DNA from: Crossaster papposus
Lineage: Eukaryota; Echinodermata; Asteroidea; Velatida; Solasteridae
Direction: 5' to 3'
NCBI GenBank assembly: GCA_037893245.1
Contig: JBAIAA010000349.1
Location: 682,001-746,000 of the forward strand
DNA length: 64,000 nt
The notes under the pieces were generated by a model, which was not told the DNA's origin, did no database searches, and worked only from the letters and a program-made list of their open reading frames with translations. The position numbers and the translations under genes are program-made. Below are positions 11,235-25,700 of the stretch, piece after piece; position 1 is the first letter of the stretch, and each line of letters starts with the position of its first letter.

Positions 11235-14200
11235 CTGGAACAAAAACGATTCTGCAGTATAAATATCACTCGTCGAAGAGGCAACTTTTAAGAAGAAAAT
11301 CTTGTTTCCAGAAACACACACATGCATTATACACATTTGTGACCTGTCATCACAAAATGAGCGTAAAGTCGCACGGAGTGATTTCCCAGTACGGCCAAAA
11401 TTCAAAGTCAAAATTTGAAAGGGTGGTCGATTTTGAGATTATATGGTGTTTTTTTAAGACTAAATCCCAAATTTTTCAGGACGATCAGATAAACAAAATA
11501 AACAAATTGAGACAATTTTGACTATGCCTTTCTTTGCGCGTTCATACAATTTCTCGCAAGAAATGCCCGTTTTCTCATAATCTCTGTATAAAGACTCCAG
11601 ACAAAAAATAAAAATTAAAAACATTTTGAGTATCAAACCTCCAATTAAGTGTTGTATACAATTGGAAAGCTCTGTTTCTACAGAATTTAGAAATACCCAT
11701 ATCTCAATTTTTGATTTTGCCGACTTTACGCTCATTTTGTGATGACAGGTCACATTTGGTTTGTGTACTAAGACTGGTTAATGTTTTACTGGTTTCTATT
11801 TCTGCCAGAAAATAAGTGTTGCCGCGTTATAATGAAAACTCAATTGTGTTTCTACAAAAGCACATTTCATAAAAATAATGACTGAATTCTTACGGCTTTC
11901 CATTTCCGCGTAAAGTTTATAACCAGGCACAATTTAACAACGGTTCTGTTAGGTGGTTTGTATTATCAAGGATCAACAAACATAATCTGGCGGAACGATG
12001 TCGGCGAGGCCGGGACCTTCCGGGACTGATCTTATTTATCCATTGACTCCAACCAACGCATTTCTCCCACACAAAATAATGTATAGCCTTACGCGAGGAT
12101 GAGCGGCTATCCAGACGCAAGCGGAGGCCATTTACGAACAGCGGACTGAGCCTATAGGCAGTTCGTTGGGTGGAAATATACCACCGTTCTGTGACTGAGG
12201 GGGTAACTTGAATGTAATACAATCGGATCACTAATTAGTTGGTCCTAATGAGTCCTCAAACAATGCAAATAAACCTAGGTGACAACAGATTCCACGGACG
12301 AGTATGATTGCTCTTAGTATTCTTCATTGATCGAAGCTTCAATTATCTTTATAAGCAATCAATACATTTATACAATAATAATCCTCGCTTGCTACAATAA
12401 GGGGGTCAACTGCACCTCTTATAATAAACTTAGCTCCAAGCAGTCCTCACGTGGTCAACTGCACTACAATAAATAACCTGGCTCCAAGCAGTCCTCACTG
12501 TGGTCAACTGCACCACTATAAATAACCTGGCTTAAAGTAGTCCTCATTGTGGTCAACTGCACCACTATCAATAAACTGGCTGAAAGTAGTCCTCACTGTG
12601 GTCAACTGTACCACAATAAATAACTTGGCTCCAAGCAGTCCTCACTGTGGTCAACTGCACCACAATAAATAACGTGGCTCCCAGTAGTCCTCACTGTGGT
12701 CAACTGCACCACTATAAATAACCTGGCTTAAAGTAGTCCTCATTGTGGTCAACTGCACCACTATAAATAACTTGGCTCCAAGTATTCCTCACTGTGGTCA
12801 ACTACACCACTATAAATAACTTAGCTCCAAGTAGTCCTCACTGTGGTCAACTGCACCACTATAAATAACTTGGCTCCAAGTATTCCTTACTGTGGTCAAC
12901 TGCACCACAATAAATAACTTGGCTCCAAGTAGTCCTAACTGTGGTCAACTGCACCACTATAAATAACTTGGCTCCAAGTATTCCTCACTGTGGTCAACTG
13001 CACCACTATAAATAACTTAGCTCCAAGTAGTCCTCACTGTGGTCAACTGCACCACTATAAATAACCTGGCTTAATTTAGTCCTCATTGTGGTCAACTGCA
13101 CCACTATAAATAACTTGGCTCCAAGTAGTTCTCACTGTGGTCAACTGCACCACTATAAATAACTTGGCTCCAAGTATTTCTCACTGTGGTCAACTGCACC
13201 ACTATAAATAACTTGGCTCCAAGTATTCCTCACTGTGGTCAACTGCACCACTATAAATAACTTAGCTCCAAGTAGTCCTCACTGTGGTCAACTGCAACAC
13301 TATCAATAACTTGGCTCCAAGTAGTCTCCAGCTTCAATTATCTTTATAAGCAATCAATACATTTATACAATAATAATCCTCGCTTGCTACAATAAGGGGG
13401 TCAACTGCACCTCTTATAATAAACTTAGCTCCAAGCAGTCCTCACGTGGTCAACTGCACTACAATAAATAACCTGGCTCCAAGCAGTCCTCACTGTGGTC
13501 AACTGCACCACTATCAATAACTTGGCTCCAAGTAGTCCTCACTGTGGTCAACTGCACCACTATAAATAACTTGGCTCCAAGTAGTCCCCCTGTAGTCAAC
13601 TGCACCACTATAAATATCTTGGCTCCACGTGGTCCCCCTGTGGTCAACTGCACCACTATCAATAACTTGGCTCCAAGTAGTCCTCACTGTGGTCAACTGC
13701 ACCACAATAAAAAAGTGGCTCCAAGTAGTCCTCACTGTGGTCAACTGCACCACAATAAATAAATTGGCTCCAAGTAGTCCTCACTTTGATCCATTACCCC
13801 CACATAAATAACTTGGCTCCAAGTAGTCCTCACTGTGGTCAACTGCACCACTATAAATAACCTGGCTTAAAGTAGTCCTCATTGTGGTCAACTGCACCAC
13901 TATAAATAACTTGGCTCCAAGTAGTCCTCACTGTGGTCAACTGCACCACTATAAATAACTTGGCTCCAAGTAGTCCTCACTGTGGTCAACTGCACCACTA
14001 TAATTAACTTGGCTCCAAGTAGTTCTCACTGTGGTCAACTGCACCACTATAAATAACTTGGCTCCAAGTAGTTCTCACTGTGGTCAACTGCACTACTATA
14101 AATAACTTGGCTCCAAGTAGTCCCCCTAGCTGTGGTCAACTGCACCACTATAAATAACTTGGCTCCAGGTAGTCCTCATTGTGGTCAACTGCACCACTAT

Positions 14201-16744
14201 AAATAACTTGGCTCCAAGTAGTCCCAACTGTGGTCAACTGCACCACTATAAATAACTTAGCTCCAAGTAGTCCTCACTGTGGTCAACTGCACAACTATAA
14301 ATAACTTGGCTCCAGGTAGTCCTCATTGTGGTCAACTGCACCACTATAAATAACTTGGCTCCAAGTAGTTCTCACTGTGGTCAACTGCACCACTATAAAT
14401 AACTTAGCTCCAAGTAGTCCTCACTGTGGTCAACTGCACCACTATCAATAACTTGGCTTCAAGTAGTCCTCACTGTGGTCAACTGCACCACTATCAATAA
14501 CTTGGCTCCAAGTAGTCCCCAGCTTCAATTATCTTTATAAGCAATCAATACATTTATACAATAATAATCCTCGCTTGCTACAATAAGGGAGTCAACTGCA
14601 CCTCTTATAATAAACTTAGCTCCAAGCAGTCCTCACGTGGTCAACTGCACTACAATAAATAACCTGGCTCCAAGCAGTCCTCACTGTGGTCAACTGCACC
14701 ACTATCAATAACTTGGCTCCAAGTAGTCCTCACTGTGGTCAACTGCACCACTATAAATAACTTGGCTCCAAGTAGTCCTCACTGTGGTCAACTGCACCAC
14801 TATAAATAACTTGGCTCCAAGTAGTTCTCACTGTGGTCAACTGCACCACTATAAATAACTTGGCTCCAAGTAGTTCTCACTGTGGTCAACTGCACCACTA
14901 TAAATAATTTGGCTCCAAGTAGTCACCCTAGCTGTGGTCAACTGCACCACTATCAATAACTTGGCTCCAAGTAGTCCCCACTTTGGTCAACTGCATCACT
15001 ATAAATAACTTGGCTCCAAGTAGTCTTCACTGTGGTCAACTGTACCACTCAAATATAATAACTAATAACAATATAAATCCTTACAGATCTTTACTGACAA
15101 ATAAAGTAACACTTATGGGGGAGGGGGGTACTTGCAATAACCCTCACACAAAGGTAAAGAAGCTCCACAATAACCAGAACTAAGCGCTGCGACGGTATTA
15201 AGCCTTACAGACTTAACTACTCAACAACCACCGGATCGCCAATCGGCCGTCGCCGCCACTACAGCGTTAAACCGACGATGACATCAGAGGTCACATAATT
15301 CAAAGGCGATCTGACCTGCGACGTCACTCTTTAATAAGCAAATTTTATGTAAAACATGGTGGGTGCGCATCTCTGCCGGGCACATTTAAATACAGATGTA
15401 AACACGTGACGTCAGAGGGCACATCGTCTATACAGACAAATACCAGCCCCAGTAGAGCCGACTTGTCGGGCGAAAGAGGTATTTTATGAAACAAACAACG
15501 ACAATTAACGTTTAGTTAGAAAAACGTCCAGAATGAGAGAGCAAAGGTCACGAACACTTGAGGGCGCAACGCGTACTTCAGACTATTATCTGAAGCAACT
15601 CAGTATCCCTTAATTTGTGTATTTATCACAATTTGCAGATTGTGTGTATATCACATTTCAAGTGACTGTTCACGCAGAACTTGCGTCCTGTAAAAAGACT
15701 AACCCAGCGCAGCACTGCAAGCAAATAATAACATTAATAAAAATTGCCATATTAATGCGGTAATAATATGAACTTCTTTTTCTTTTCGATACGATAACCC
15801 GACTTTTACCTTATCCTACCACAAAACAAATAGGAATTAGTGATTTTAAACCAACTAATTCAAGTAATAATAATAATAAGAAACCACATACAATAATTGT
15901 TTGGTCAATCTTTGAGAACAAACCTCCGTTTTGCCAGCATTACTAAGCATGTACATTTTCTTTAATTGTGATAATTATACACACGATTTCTCAATTGTGA
16001 TAAATACACAATTAAAGAAGGATACTGGGTTGATTTGAAGATAAATGCCTGTAAAAGCCTGTCAAGTTAAGGTTGCCGTTTACCTTGGTGTTTCCGTCTC
16101 CATCTGTCACGTACTCAAAGGTAGATGATTGCTGCATCTGATATGGCACCTTGTACTTCGTCACATACACATCGAGGCGTCCTTGTGTGATGACACCTGA
16201 CAACAATGTACTCTGAACGAGGTCCACCTGGATCCAGGCACCATCGGGGCTATGTACAAAGAGTGAAGGGAAGATAGGAACCATTATATTTGTGCGCGTA
16301 CGAGATACGTATGCGGCTCGAGAAAAAAATCACCTGATCCGACTACCCATGGTCGTGAGAGTAAACGAGGCTTTTAAGTCTTTTAAGTTACAACAAGCGT
16401 GCCGGTAATATATTATATACCCAGCCCGCTTTGAGACTGAGGGTCTCCCCCATTAGTCCATATGAAGCACGATATGTGGCAGAGAAAACCCCCCTCTTTT
16501 GTGTTGACCATTGTGTTCCCGGAATCTCAGGAATTCTTTTTAGGTTTCAAGGGGGGGTGGGTTAGGTTACAATAGTGTTGAGTGTGTATAAAGTATAGGG
16601 ATAAGAGGGGGGTACCCCTCTGCCACATATCGTGCTGGGTATACATTAGTCCCATATACCTATACACTCTCTAGACTAAAAATCTAAAAAGAATTCCTGA
16701 GAAACCGCAACATTCCTCAAGCACAATGACCGCCACAAAAGAGT

Positions 16745-16784
<40 letters not shown>

Positions 16785-19700
16785 ACTAATATCTTGCTTT
16801 ATACGATATATTATGGTATTAGGCAACAAGTACGTGAATAAGATTAATACTGCTGCAAACTGCTTACTGGCTGGAATGACCTGCAATATACAAATCAAAT
16901 AAGTTAAGAGGGCCTAATATTTCGATCTTAACAAGATCTTCTTCAGAGACTAAATGGTTGTGTACCAGAAACAAACATAATAGGGCAACATACAGCATGA
17001 TGCACATCATGGATGCTGAAAAAACACAAAAGAAAAAGCACAGAGTTCAATCATGGAACAAACAACAAAAGGAGGATTAGGCTGAGGGATTAAATTAGGG
17101 TGAGGTCAGTGTGGGTATATGATCAAAGGCAGGGTAGGAACAAAAACAGAAGGGGTAAAACCACAAGGAAGGGGTTCCAGGGTGGAGATCAAAGGGAAGA
17201 ACTAACAAAGAAGTATGAATAGGAGTAATGTGGAGGGGGGGGGGGGGGGGGTTGAGGAAAATAGACAGGGAAAACCAGAGGAGTGAGAACAAACAAAAAC
17301 ATAATTCTGGCAAGGAATGAATCTGAAACAGATGACAATGGAGAAAAAAATAGAAGTTAATCATTTCCTAGTTGGGTGTTAAGCCCATGTGGTTGAATAG
17401 TCCGAAACTGCTTACTGGCTGGAATGACCTGAAATATACAAATCAAATAAGTTAAGAGGGCCTAATATTTCGATCTTAACAAGATCTTCTTCAGAGACTA
17501 ATGGCCCAGTCACAATGTCGGCGATCTGTCGGGGATTAGTTTTGGCCGGGGGTCGTCGTAGAAAATAAAGAATCCTTGAACAATCCTAGCAATAATCCTA
17601 ATAAAAGTGGAGCAGTCACATTGTCTGAGATTTTTTCAAGGATTTTGACCCGGTTTTGTCGAAAAATCGTGGGATTAGCCTCCTGCAGCAAGAGCGTCTC
17701 AAACTTTTAGCGATCCGATCGGAGGCGCCCTTATATACACGGCGATTTACTACGATTCCACCGTACGATTCGTCGGAGACGATCACAGAAAGCGTACGAA
17801 TCGTCGCAGGGCGCCTCCGATTCAGTCGGAGGGCGCCGGAGACCACTCGCAGACATTGAATCTCAACCTGAATTTCCAATCCCACACAGAATCTTGCGAC
17901 TAGTCTCAGATTATTCGGAGGACGCCTCCGATTAATCGGAGGGCATCGTAGGTCATCGGAGATTGTGTCTGGGATGCCCAAAATGGGTGAAAAATCTTGC
18001 GAGCAATCTTAAAATTTTAAGTTCAAAGTTGGGGACCGCGACGGGTGTGGCGATGCCAAAAAAATCTGCGACAAGCCGCAGGCGTCCGGAGACCGCCTCC
18101 GACGGGTGCAAAATCGTGAGATCTGTCTCAAGATTTTGTTCAAATTTCCCGGTTTTACCCATCGCCGACGCATCGCAACTGATTTGTGACTGGCCCATTA
18201 GTGACTGTGTACAAGAAACAAACATATATAGGGCAAAATACAGCATGATGCACATCATTGACGCTGAAAAAACACAAAAGAAAAAAGCACAGAGTTCAAT
18301 GGAACAAACAACAAAAGGAGGATTAGGCTGAGGGATTAAAGGGTGAGGTAAGTGTGGGTAGGATCAAAGGCGGGGTAGGAACAAAAACAGAAGGGGTAAA
18401 GCCACAAGGAAAGGGGTCCAGGGTGGAGATCAAAGGGAAGAACTAACAAAGAAGTATGAATAGGAGTAACGAGGAGGTGGGGGTTGAGAAAAACCAGAGG
18501 GGTAAGAACAAACAAAAACAACATTCTGGCAAGGAATGAATATGAAATAGATGACAAATGGAGACAAAAATAGAAGTTAATCATTTCCTAGTTGGATGTT
18601 AAGCCCATGTGGTTGAATAGTCCGAAGACGATTCATCCACACTTTCTCCCGGCTGAGGCGGACTGAGTCTTTCCGATGGCCAAGTGATTCTATATGCCCT
18701 GAAGAATCATATCAGAAATGCAATGGTTAGGCTGGTTAAAGTGATGTCCTACAGGGGTATCCAGTTTCTTGGTGTTGACAGTCGATCGATGACCGTAGAA
18801 ACGCTTTTTTAGGGCAGTTTGGGTCTCTCCGACATACTGAACTCCACAAAACCTGCAAGAGATGAGATATATGTCATTAGATGTACTGCAAGTGATGTTA
18901 CCAATAATTCTATGAGTAGTACCAGAAGAGTGGCCAGAAAAGGAGTCAGACTCCTGAATGTGGATCTGGCAGACCACACATCTAGAACTGCACTTGAAAG
19001 TTCCGTGCTGGATGGGGGGAGATGCATCCAAGCTGGGAACTTCGGCTCGAACAATGAGGTCTCGTAGATTTTGAGGGCGTCTATAGGCCAATACAGGGCT
19101 GTCGGGGATGGCCCGGACAAGGCGATCTGAAGTGTGGAGAATGTGATGGCTGTCGTTAGTGATTTTGCGAAGGGAAGGGAGACTGGGATGAAAGGTAGTC
19201 ACCAGGGGGATCATGGGTTTGGCATTAGCCTGGGAGGCCTTTACCTTTAGAGCCAAATTTCTAGGTACGGCTTTGGCTCTGGCAATGGCACGTTGAACTT
19301 TGTTCTTCAGTATCTGTGAATGGCGGGAGAAATCATAGTCGTTAGAACAAATCCTTTTGAGTCTGAGGGCCTGACTAAATGCTATACCAGTCTTGCAATG
19401 CCTAGGGTGACAGCTGGAGGAGTGGAGATACTGGTGTGTGTCTGTGGGTTTAGAATACAGATCAGTGGTTATTAAGTTGTCATCCTTGCGGATGGTGACA
19501 TCCAGGAAGTGGGCCTGATGATGTGAGTACTCTGATGTGAACTTGATGGTCCTGTGTAAGGAATTTATGTGATTAGTGAAAGTCAGCAGACTGTCCTCAT
19601 CACTGGTCCAGATGAAAAATACATCATCAATGTATCTCCAACAGATCCAGGGACGGCACGGTGCTAAGGCAAGCATGCGTTCCTCGAGGTCACCCAAGAA

Positions 19701-22700
19701 GAGGCATGCAAGGAGGGTGCCATACGAGTACCCATTGCAGTGCCATATAGATAGTGCTTATCTAGGAAGGAACAATTATTCTTCGTTAGTACAAGTTTCA
19801 TGAGGGCGCGAATGTCACTTATGGGAGGGGTCGTGTGTCCTGCCCTAGCTAGGGTTATGGAACAAGCACGAATACCTTCTTCGTGTGGTATGTTAGTGTA
19901 CAAGGATGAGACGTCAAAAGTCCCAATGATGGCCGTTCTGGGAATCTGGTCCTTGATTCCTTCGAGCTTGCGCAGGAAGTCCGGGTTGTCATGGATGTAT
20001 GATGGAATCCTATGGACAAGGGGTTTAAGAAAACTGTCAATAAACAGGGAGATGTGTTCCGTGGGTGGGCCATTACCCGAGACGATAGGCCTACTAGGGT
20101 TACCAGTCTTGTGAATCTTGGGGAGAAGATAAAACCTAGCAGTTCTACAGTCAGTTGGTGAAAGAAATTTGTGAGCTTTCTTTGACAGTTGGTCACGTGA
20201 TCGCATGTCATCAAGCAATTGCTGTATCTCTTGAGAGAATGTACCTCTTGAGAGAATGTACCTGTGGGATCAGAGTCAGGGCATATATAGTTAGTACGGT
20301 TGTCCAACTGACGGTGGGCCTCGTCGATGTACTGCTGACGATACATGATGACCACGGCTGAGCCTTTATCAGCTGGCTTGATGATGATGTCAGTACGTGA
20401 ACGCAAAGCAGCAAGTGCAAGACGCTCTTCCCTGGGGAGGTTATCATGGGTCCTGTGGGGAAAGTTATCAGGGTTAGTGACTTGGGTATTGACAACTTGA
20501 ACGTATAAGGGCTGGTACACGATTCTTTGGGGGGTACCCATGCGCTCTTGACACGGAAGGGTTCTGGGTCACAAGGGTCAGAATCAAGAAAAAACTCACG
20601 GAGACGGATCCTACGATAGTATTCCGTGAGATCTTGGCCTAGCTGTACCTGGTTTACAGTACGGGGAATGGGACAGAAGTTCAGACCCTTGGAGAGAAGT
20701 TTGTGTTCAGCATCTGATACGGATGAGGAGGAAAGGTTAATATAAGTATTGGCAGGGGGTGTTGTCGATTGGGGCTTGGGACGTCTAAAACGTCTCTGTC
20801 TGTGTTGATGCTGCTTGGCAAGCAAGCCACCAATATTCTTGTTTCTCCTGTTGATAAGAACAGAGTCAAGGTTAGAAAGGGCCCTATCAATCTGATCATG
20901 GAAGTCCCTGTACCTGGTGTCCGTACAGCTGGATCTGAGTTCTGAGTCAAGGTGGGCTATATTATGTACGACAGTATTAAATCTGATGGGTACAAACGAA
21001 GAAAATGGAATGCCGTTCTAAGCAACTCACGTGGTAGAGCGGTTAGAGAGAGGCATTAGTGTTCAGAACGTACGTGGTTCGAATCCTGTTCATAACTCTT
21101 TTTAATATCCTGCAAGCATTTGTATCGTCGAAGGGAAAAAGAACACTTGATTGCGTGGTGTTGAAATCTACCGGCCTCGCTTATACACCCAGCGCGATGA
21201 TGAGACTGCCCCCCCCCCCCCCCCCCCCCACCCCACTAGTCCCCCACTCTCTAGACCATTGTTACCTAACGCACCCCACCTCTCTAAAGAACCTAAACAG
21301 AATTCCCGAAAAACCACAACATTCCGCAAGCACAATGACCACCCCAAAAAGAGGGGGGGGGGGGGGGGGGAGGGGGGATATGGGGGGGGGGGGGGGGGTT
21401 GCTTATTAGGGTGCTAATTATAACACTGTTACCATAATATACTCATCACAAAAAGTATCGAGACACTTAAAAATGAACCAATAATTAACGGCCCGAAAGG
21501 GTATATGGATTAATCAAAGCAAATAACCCAGTGCATAATTTTGTTCTGCGTAATTTGACACTTCGATTGTTAAGATACGATGTGCGGGGCGAAGTTATTG
21601 TCATTTTAATGGTCTAGTTTCAAAAGTGACAATCATCACCATAGAAGCAGAAGCAGAAGCAGAACCTGATCATTCAAAACAATAATGCAAACCTGCTTCT
21701 ATAGGGATGATTGTCACTTTTGAAACTGAACCTACGACCATTGAAATGACAATAACTTCGCTCCGCAACATCGTATCTCAACAATCGAGGTATCGAAATA
21801 CGCAGAACAAAATTATGCAATTAGTTATTTGCTTCAATTAATCCATACCCTTTCGGGCCGTTAATAATTGGCTCATTTTTAAGTGTCTCAATACTTTTTG
21901 TGATGAGTTTATATTACCGCAACGCTTCTAACATGGCATTACGACGTAAAAAAACACTAACTCCGGTTTGTGCCTGGAATATTTTAACATCACCGAGCCG
22001 AGGCGCGGGATTATTTTTAACCGAGATTATTTTTAACCGATCCGAGACGGGTTCAAGCCGATAGTACCGGGAAGCACACCCACGCATTTGCGGCCTTGCT
22101 CGCTGCTGACAGAAATTTTCGGGTTTTTTCGTGACGTGTTATGCGTCCCGGCGCGAACTGGTTAACGACAGTGGGTAGTCAGATCGGCTGGGAAACAAAT
22201 TGCCTACATGTATTCAATCACCAATTTGTGTTTTATATTATCTGGTACACTATTGGCAATTACATCTCATAATAATTGTTTTTAAATGTGTAATGTAAGA
22301 CTGATGAAATTATAAAACAATACTGTGATTAAATAGGCGGCTCTTCTGAGCCGCATTATGTATCCCTAACGCGAATCAATTTGAAGGTTCCATTGTAACA
22401 TTTACGATAGCATTTTGTGGCATTGTAATAATGGAATTGTAATGTGGAATTGCAGTAAAGGCATCAGCCAGGTGTGGTATTTCCCTTTGATACCTACAGT
22501 ATTGGTGTCCATTGAAAGTCATCGTTGAGGCGTGCCTGGTGGGCAGAGTTTGCTTCGTTTAAAGCACTGGACGCCGTGATGTGATCATCTTGGATTGTCC
22601 TATCCTCCATTCCGAGAGGCTGCGGACTTAAACACTCTGTTGGTAACAAACGGGCAGAGCTTGTTTCTTCGTTTGAATTACTGGACGTTGTGATGCGATC

Positions 22701-25700
22701 ATCTTGTATTGTCGTATCCTTCATTCCTAGAGGCTGCGGACTTAAACGCTTAGTGTTGGTAACAAACCAGAAAACTAAAGTGTTACTGATATTGATACTG
22801 AAAGATATTGATATGGTTCGAAATTGTGAGGTGATCATAAACTTGTCGGGTAGAAAACAGAATCCTGGCGGCACGTTTCATCTTACAAACCTTCGAAAAC
22901 CCAAACCATTCAAATTGGACTTTAAGTGGTATTTTTTTAATTTGAAGAATTTTTAAGGAATGAGACCATGCACCAACGTATTTTTGTAAAGGGAGGGTTC
23001 AATCTCGATTCAATATAACCATTTGACCGATCTTATATAGTTTTTCTCGGATATTTTAAAACATTTTTTATTCAAATTCACCAACTCTTAAGTTCGAGAA
23101 AAAAAATCACAAGCTTTTACCAAACCAATTTAGTAGCTTATCCTTTAATTTCAAATTTTGGTCACCCTATTTAAACATTGTTTTGCGAATATTGGTCATT
23201 ACAGATCAAATTCGTCTAAACTGTTCGGTGATCGAATTCGTCTGGTATCAATCAATTTAAAACTCATATATAAGTTAAATAAATTAGTACATGTATGATG
23301 TGTGCTTGAGTGAAGCACACATCAGACTATTTTTTCCCCTTTTTTCACCGACGAAATTAAATGCGAGAGTTAGTGAAATTGAATGATTTGATGGTTTAAA
23401 TATCCAGGAAAACCTGAACACATGTATATGTCGCACAGTCGGTATGGGAGATTGCACGGCGACTTACCGGTTGGGGTAGGTTCACTCTTTCCCGGGCAAC
23501 GCTTCCGTATCTCTCGCATGACTTGCTTCATCCAGTGATCTGGATTATCAGGATCAGGTTCCGGCGGGGGACCGAAGTAACACGTCCTCTGCTCACTTGA
23601 CACACCAACTAAGAACCCTTTAGATTTAATAAAACATGAACGAAGCCTTAGAGCAATGGTTTGGTTAAAGATTGGTAAGAACGAAGCCCTAGCCTGTATG
23701 TGGGCTTATGAAAATTGGTTTCAATACCTATGGGGTTGGCACTTAGTACTTTGGACTGATCACCAATCGCCCACAACGCTACTTTCGTCTCGGGGATCAG
23801 GTCGCCAATCCATAACAATTGCACGTTGGGCAACACGCCTGATGCGGTTCAATTATACAGTGAAATATCGCGCTGGAATTCTGTTCAACCTCAGAAAACT
23901 GCAGGCAGTGAGCAAGGTGAAACAGACCATAGTCCTATGCCTCCTCTTCGCCTATGACTGTGCCCTAAACGCCAGGTCAGAGAAAGAGATGTAGCATGAT
24001 GTCGACTGCTTCTCCTGTGACAATTTCGGTTTTACAATCAGCACCAAGAAGACTGACATTATGCATCAACCTGCACCTAGCAAGCCATACAAAGAACTCC
24101 ACTTCACAGTGAAAAGGCAGAATATAACGGGTATCAAGAACTTCGCCTATTACGCGTAGCTATGCTAACCAAAGAACCCGCGTTTACGGTTAACGTTTTC
24201 CCCTAACCGCGCTAGCGGAACAATTAATTGCTTACAATGTAAGCACAGAATCCTTATTTACGGGACGTACGCAGGCCCAGAGACCAATATTCCTCGCGCG
24301 TGAAATACGTTACCGTAAGCACCGAATTGTCTGCTATAGTAAGCAGGGATTGTTTTGCTAACGGTACTTAAGCAGAGCCAAGAAATTGGGCCAAGAACGC
24401 CTGGTAGCACAGAGGCTTTAGCATGTCCACCAAGTTGAAGGTGTACCCACTGACCTCTATACATGGACAGATCATCCATTGTTTCATTTTGAAGTCGGCA
24501 TGCAGAGAAGTGCAACATGGCGTCACTGCTGTGAGCCAATGAAATGTCCAGGTGTAGAGTTCAGTTGGTTGGTAAATCCACTGACCTCTACAACTGGACA
24601 TTTCATTGGCTCACAGCAGTGACGCCATGTTGCACTTCCAGTTCGCGCCGACTTCAAGTGTTAGCACAGCAGAATATGGACAATGATCCGTCCAGGTGTT
24701 GAGGTCAGTGGGTGTACCGTGCGATGGTCCTCACTAGAGTTCTTGCATTTTAGACCGTCAATTACCGTTGTACGCAAGCCTAGCCAATCAGCACTTGCGA
24801 GTGTACAATGGCGCTTACAATGACTCCCGGCCCGCATCTATTGTTACAAGGTACAATGGGATACGTACATGTACATGTACTGTACATGGCGGGAATTTTG
24901 ATAGTATAGTTTCAACATGCGGGTTGTAATTGCGAGGATCCAACCACTTTAAATGTAGGTAACACATAGGCCTGGTGATTACTTACACCAATATAGAGTA
25001 TATAAATCAAGCTTCCAGAGGGAATGTTTGTCCCTGATGATTATTCAAGAGGAGTTAGGAAAGGATAGCGGGGAATTTCGGGACATGTGCCAATTAATGG
25101 TTGGGGGGGCGACGGTACGTCCACTCTGATTCGGGAGGGCGCCCTTCCCCCTAAATTGTCCGGGGTCGCTACCGGGTCCGACGGGAGACCGCCCTACGTT
25201 GTAGACAGCGGCGCAGCAGACGTTTCGTTCCACGTTGGGGCATTGTCCGTATTTTCTTTACAAATAATACCGATTCCGGGGCGCCCCGTGCTGCAGACGG
25301 CGGCGCGGCAGACGTTTCGCTCCACTCGGAACGATTCCGAGCTGTGCCCGCCAGTGCAGCGGGGGCGGGGCCTCGCCGAGACACCCACAGTCCGTATACG
25401 AACCCAGTGTATTTCCAGTCCGAGGCGGGAGGGGGGTGTGGGTTGTATGTGGGGGAGGGGGGGGGGGGGTGTCTGGGGCTGTAGACGGCGGCACGACCGG
25501 CGGTTAACCCCGCTCGGAACGACCACGGGTCGTGTTTGTCGACACAGCGGTGGCGGGGGGTCGTCTGGAGACAGGTCACCAGAACAGCGCCCTCCCATGG
25601 AGCGATGGACTCCACGTGGAATCATTGCTTGGAGCCGGCAGGGAGACGGAAGGCCGCCCCGGGGCAATGGAGCAAGGGTTCTTTCGGCGAGTCAACGGAG

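Larger units (their letters stand above)
16835..20965 (-). mobile_element. Penelope-like element (PLE), A only, 5-bp target duplication
   Basis: GTACG flanks the insertion at 16830-16834 and 20966-20970. Segment B has the single GTACG at about 59888, the empty site. Read on the minus strand, the RT/GIY-YIG coding region (about 20950-18580) is followed by terminal repeat copies (about 18640-18200 and 17410-16850), the tandem arrangement usual for Penelope pLTRs. A separate TIR element (17502-18197) split the inner copy. It lies in intron 3 of gene A. Confidence 0.85.

Noticed and set aside
13459..13811. Repetitive ORFs (VNCTTIN, GAVDH types)
   Set aside because: Chance open frames in the 49-bp minisatellite.
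12335..15060. CRISPR-like array
   Set aside because: The 49-bp units are directly tandem with no unique spacers, in a eukaryotic intron.
18819..20361. Plus-strand ORFs across the Penelope region
   Set aside because: Shadows of the minus-strand RT/GIY-YIG coding sequence, without protein features of their own.
21012..21100. Functional tRNA gene
   Set aside because: B box is good, but no acceptor stem or anticodon arm pairs properly; a SINE fits better.
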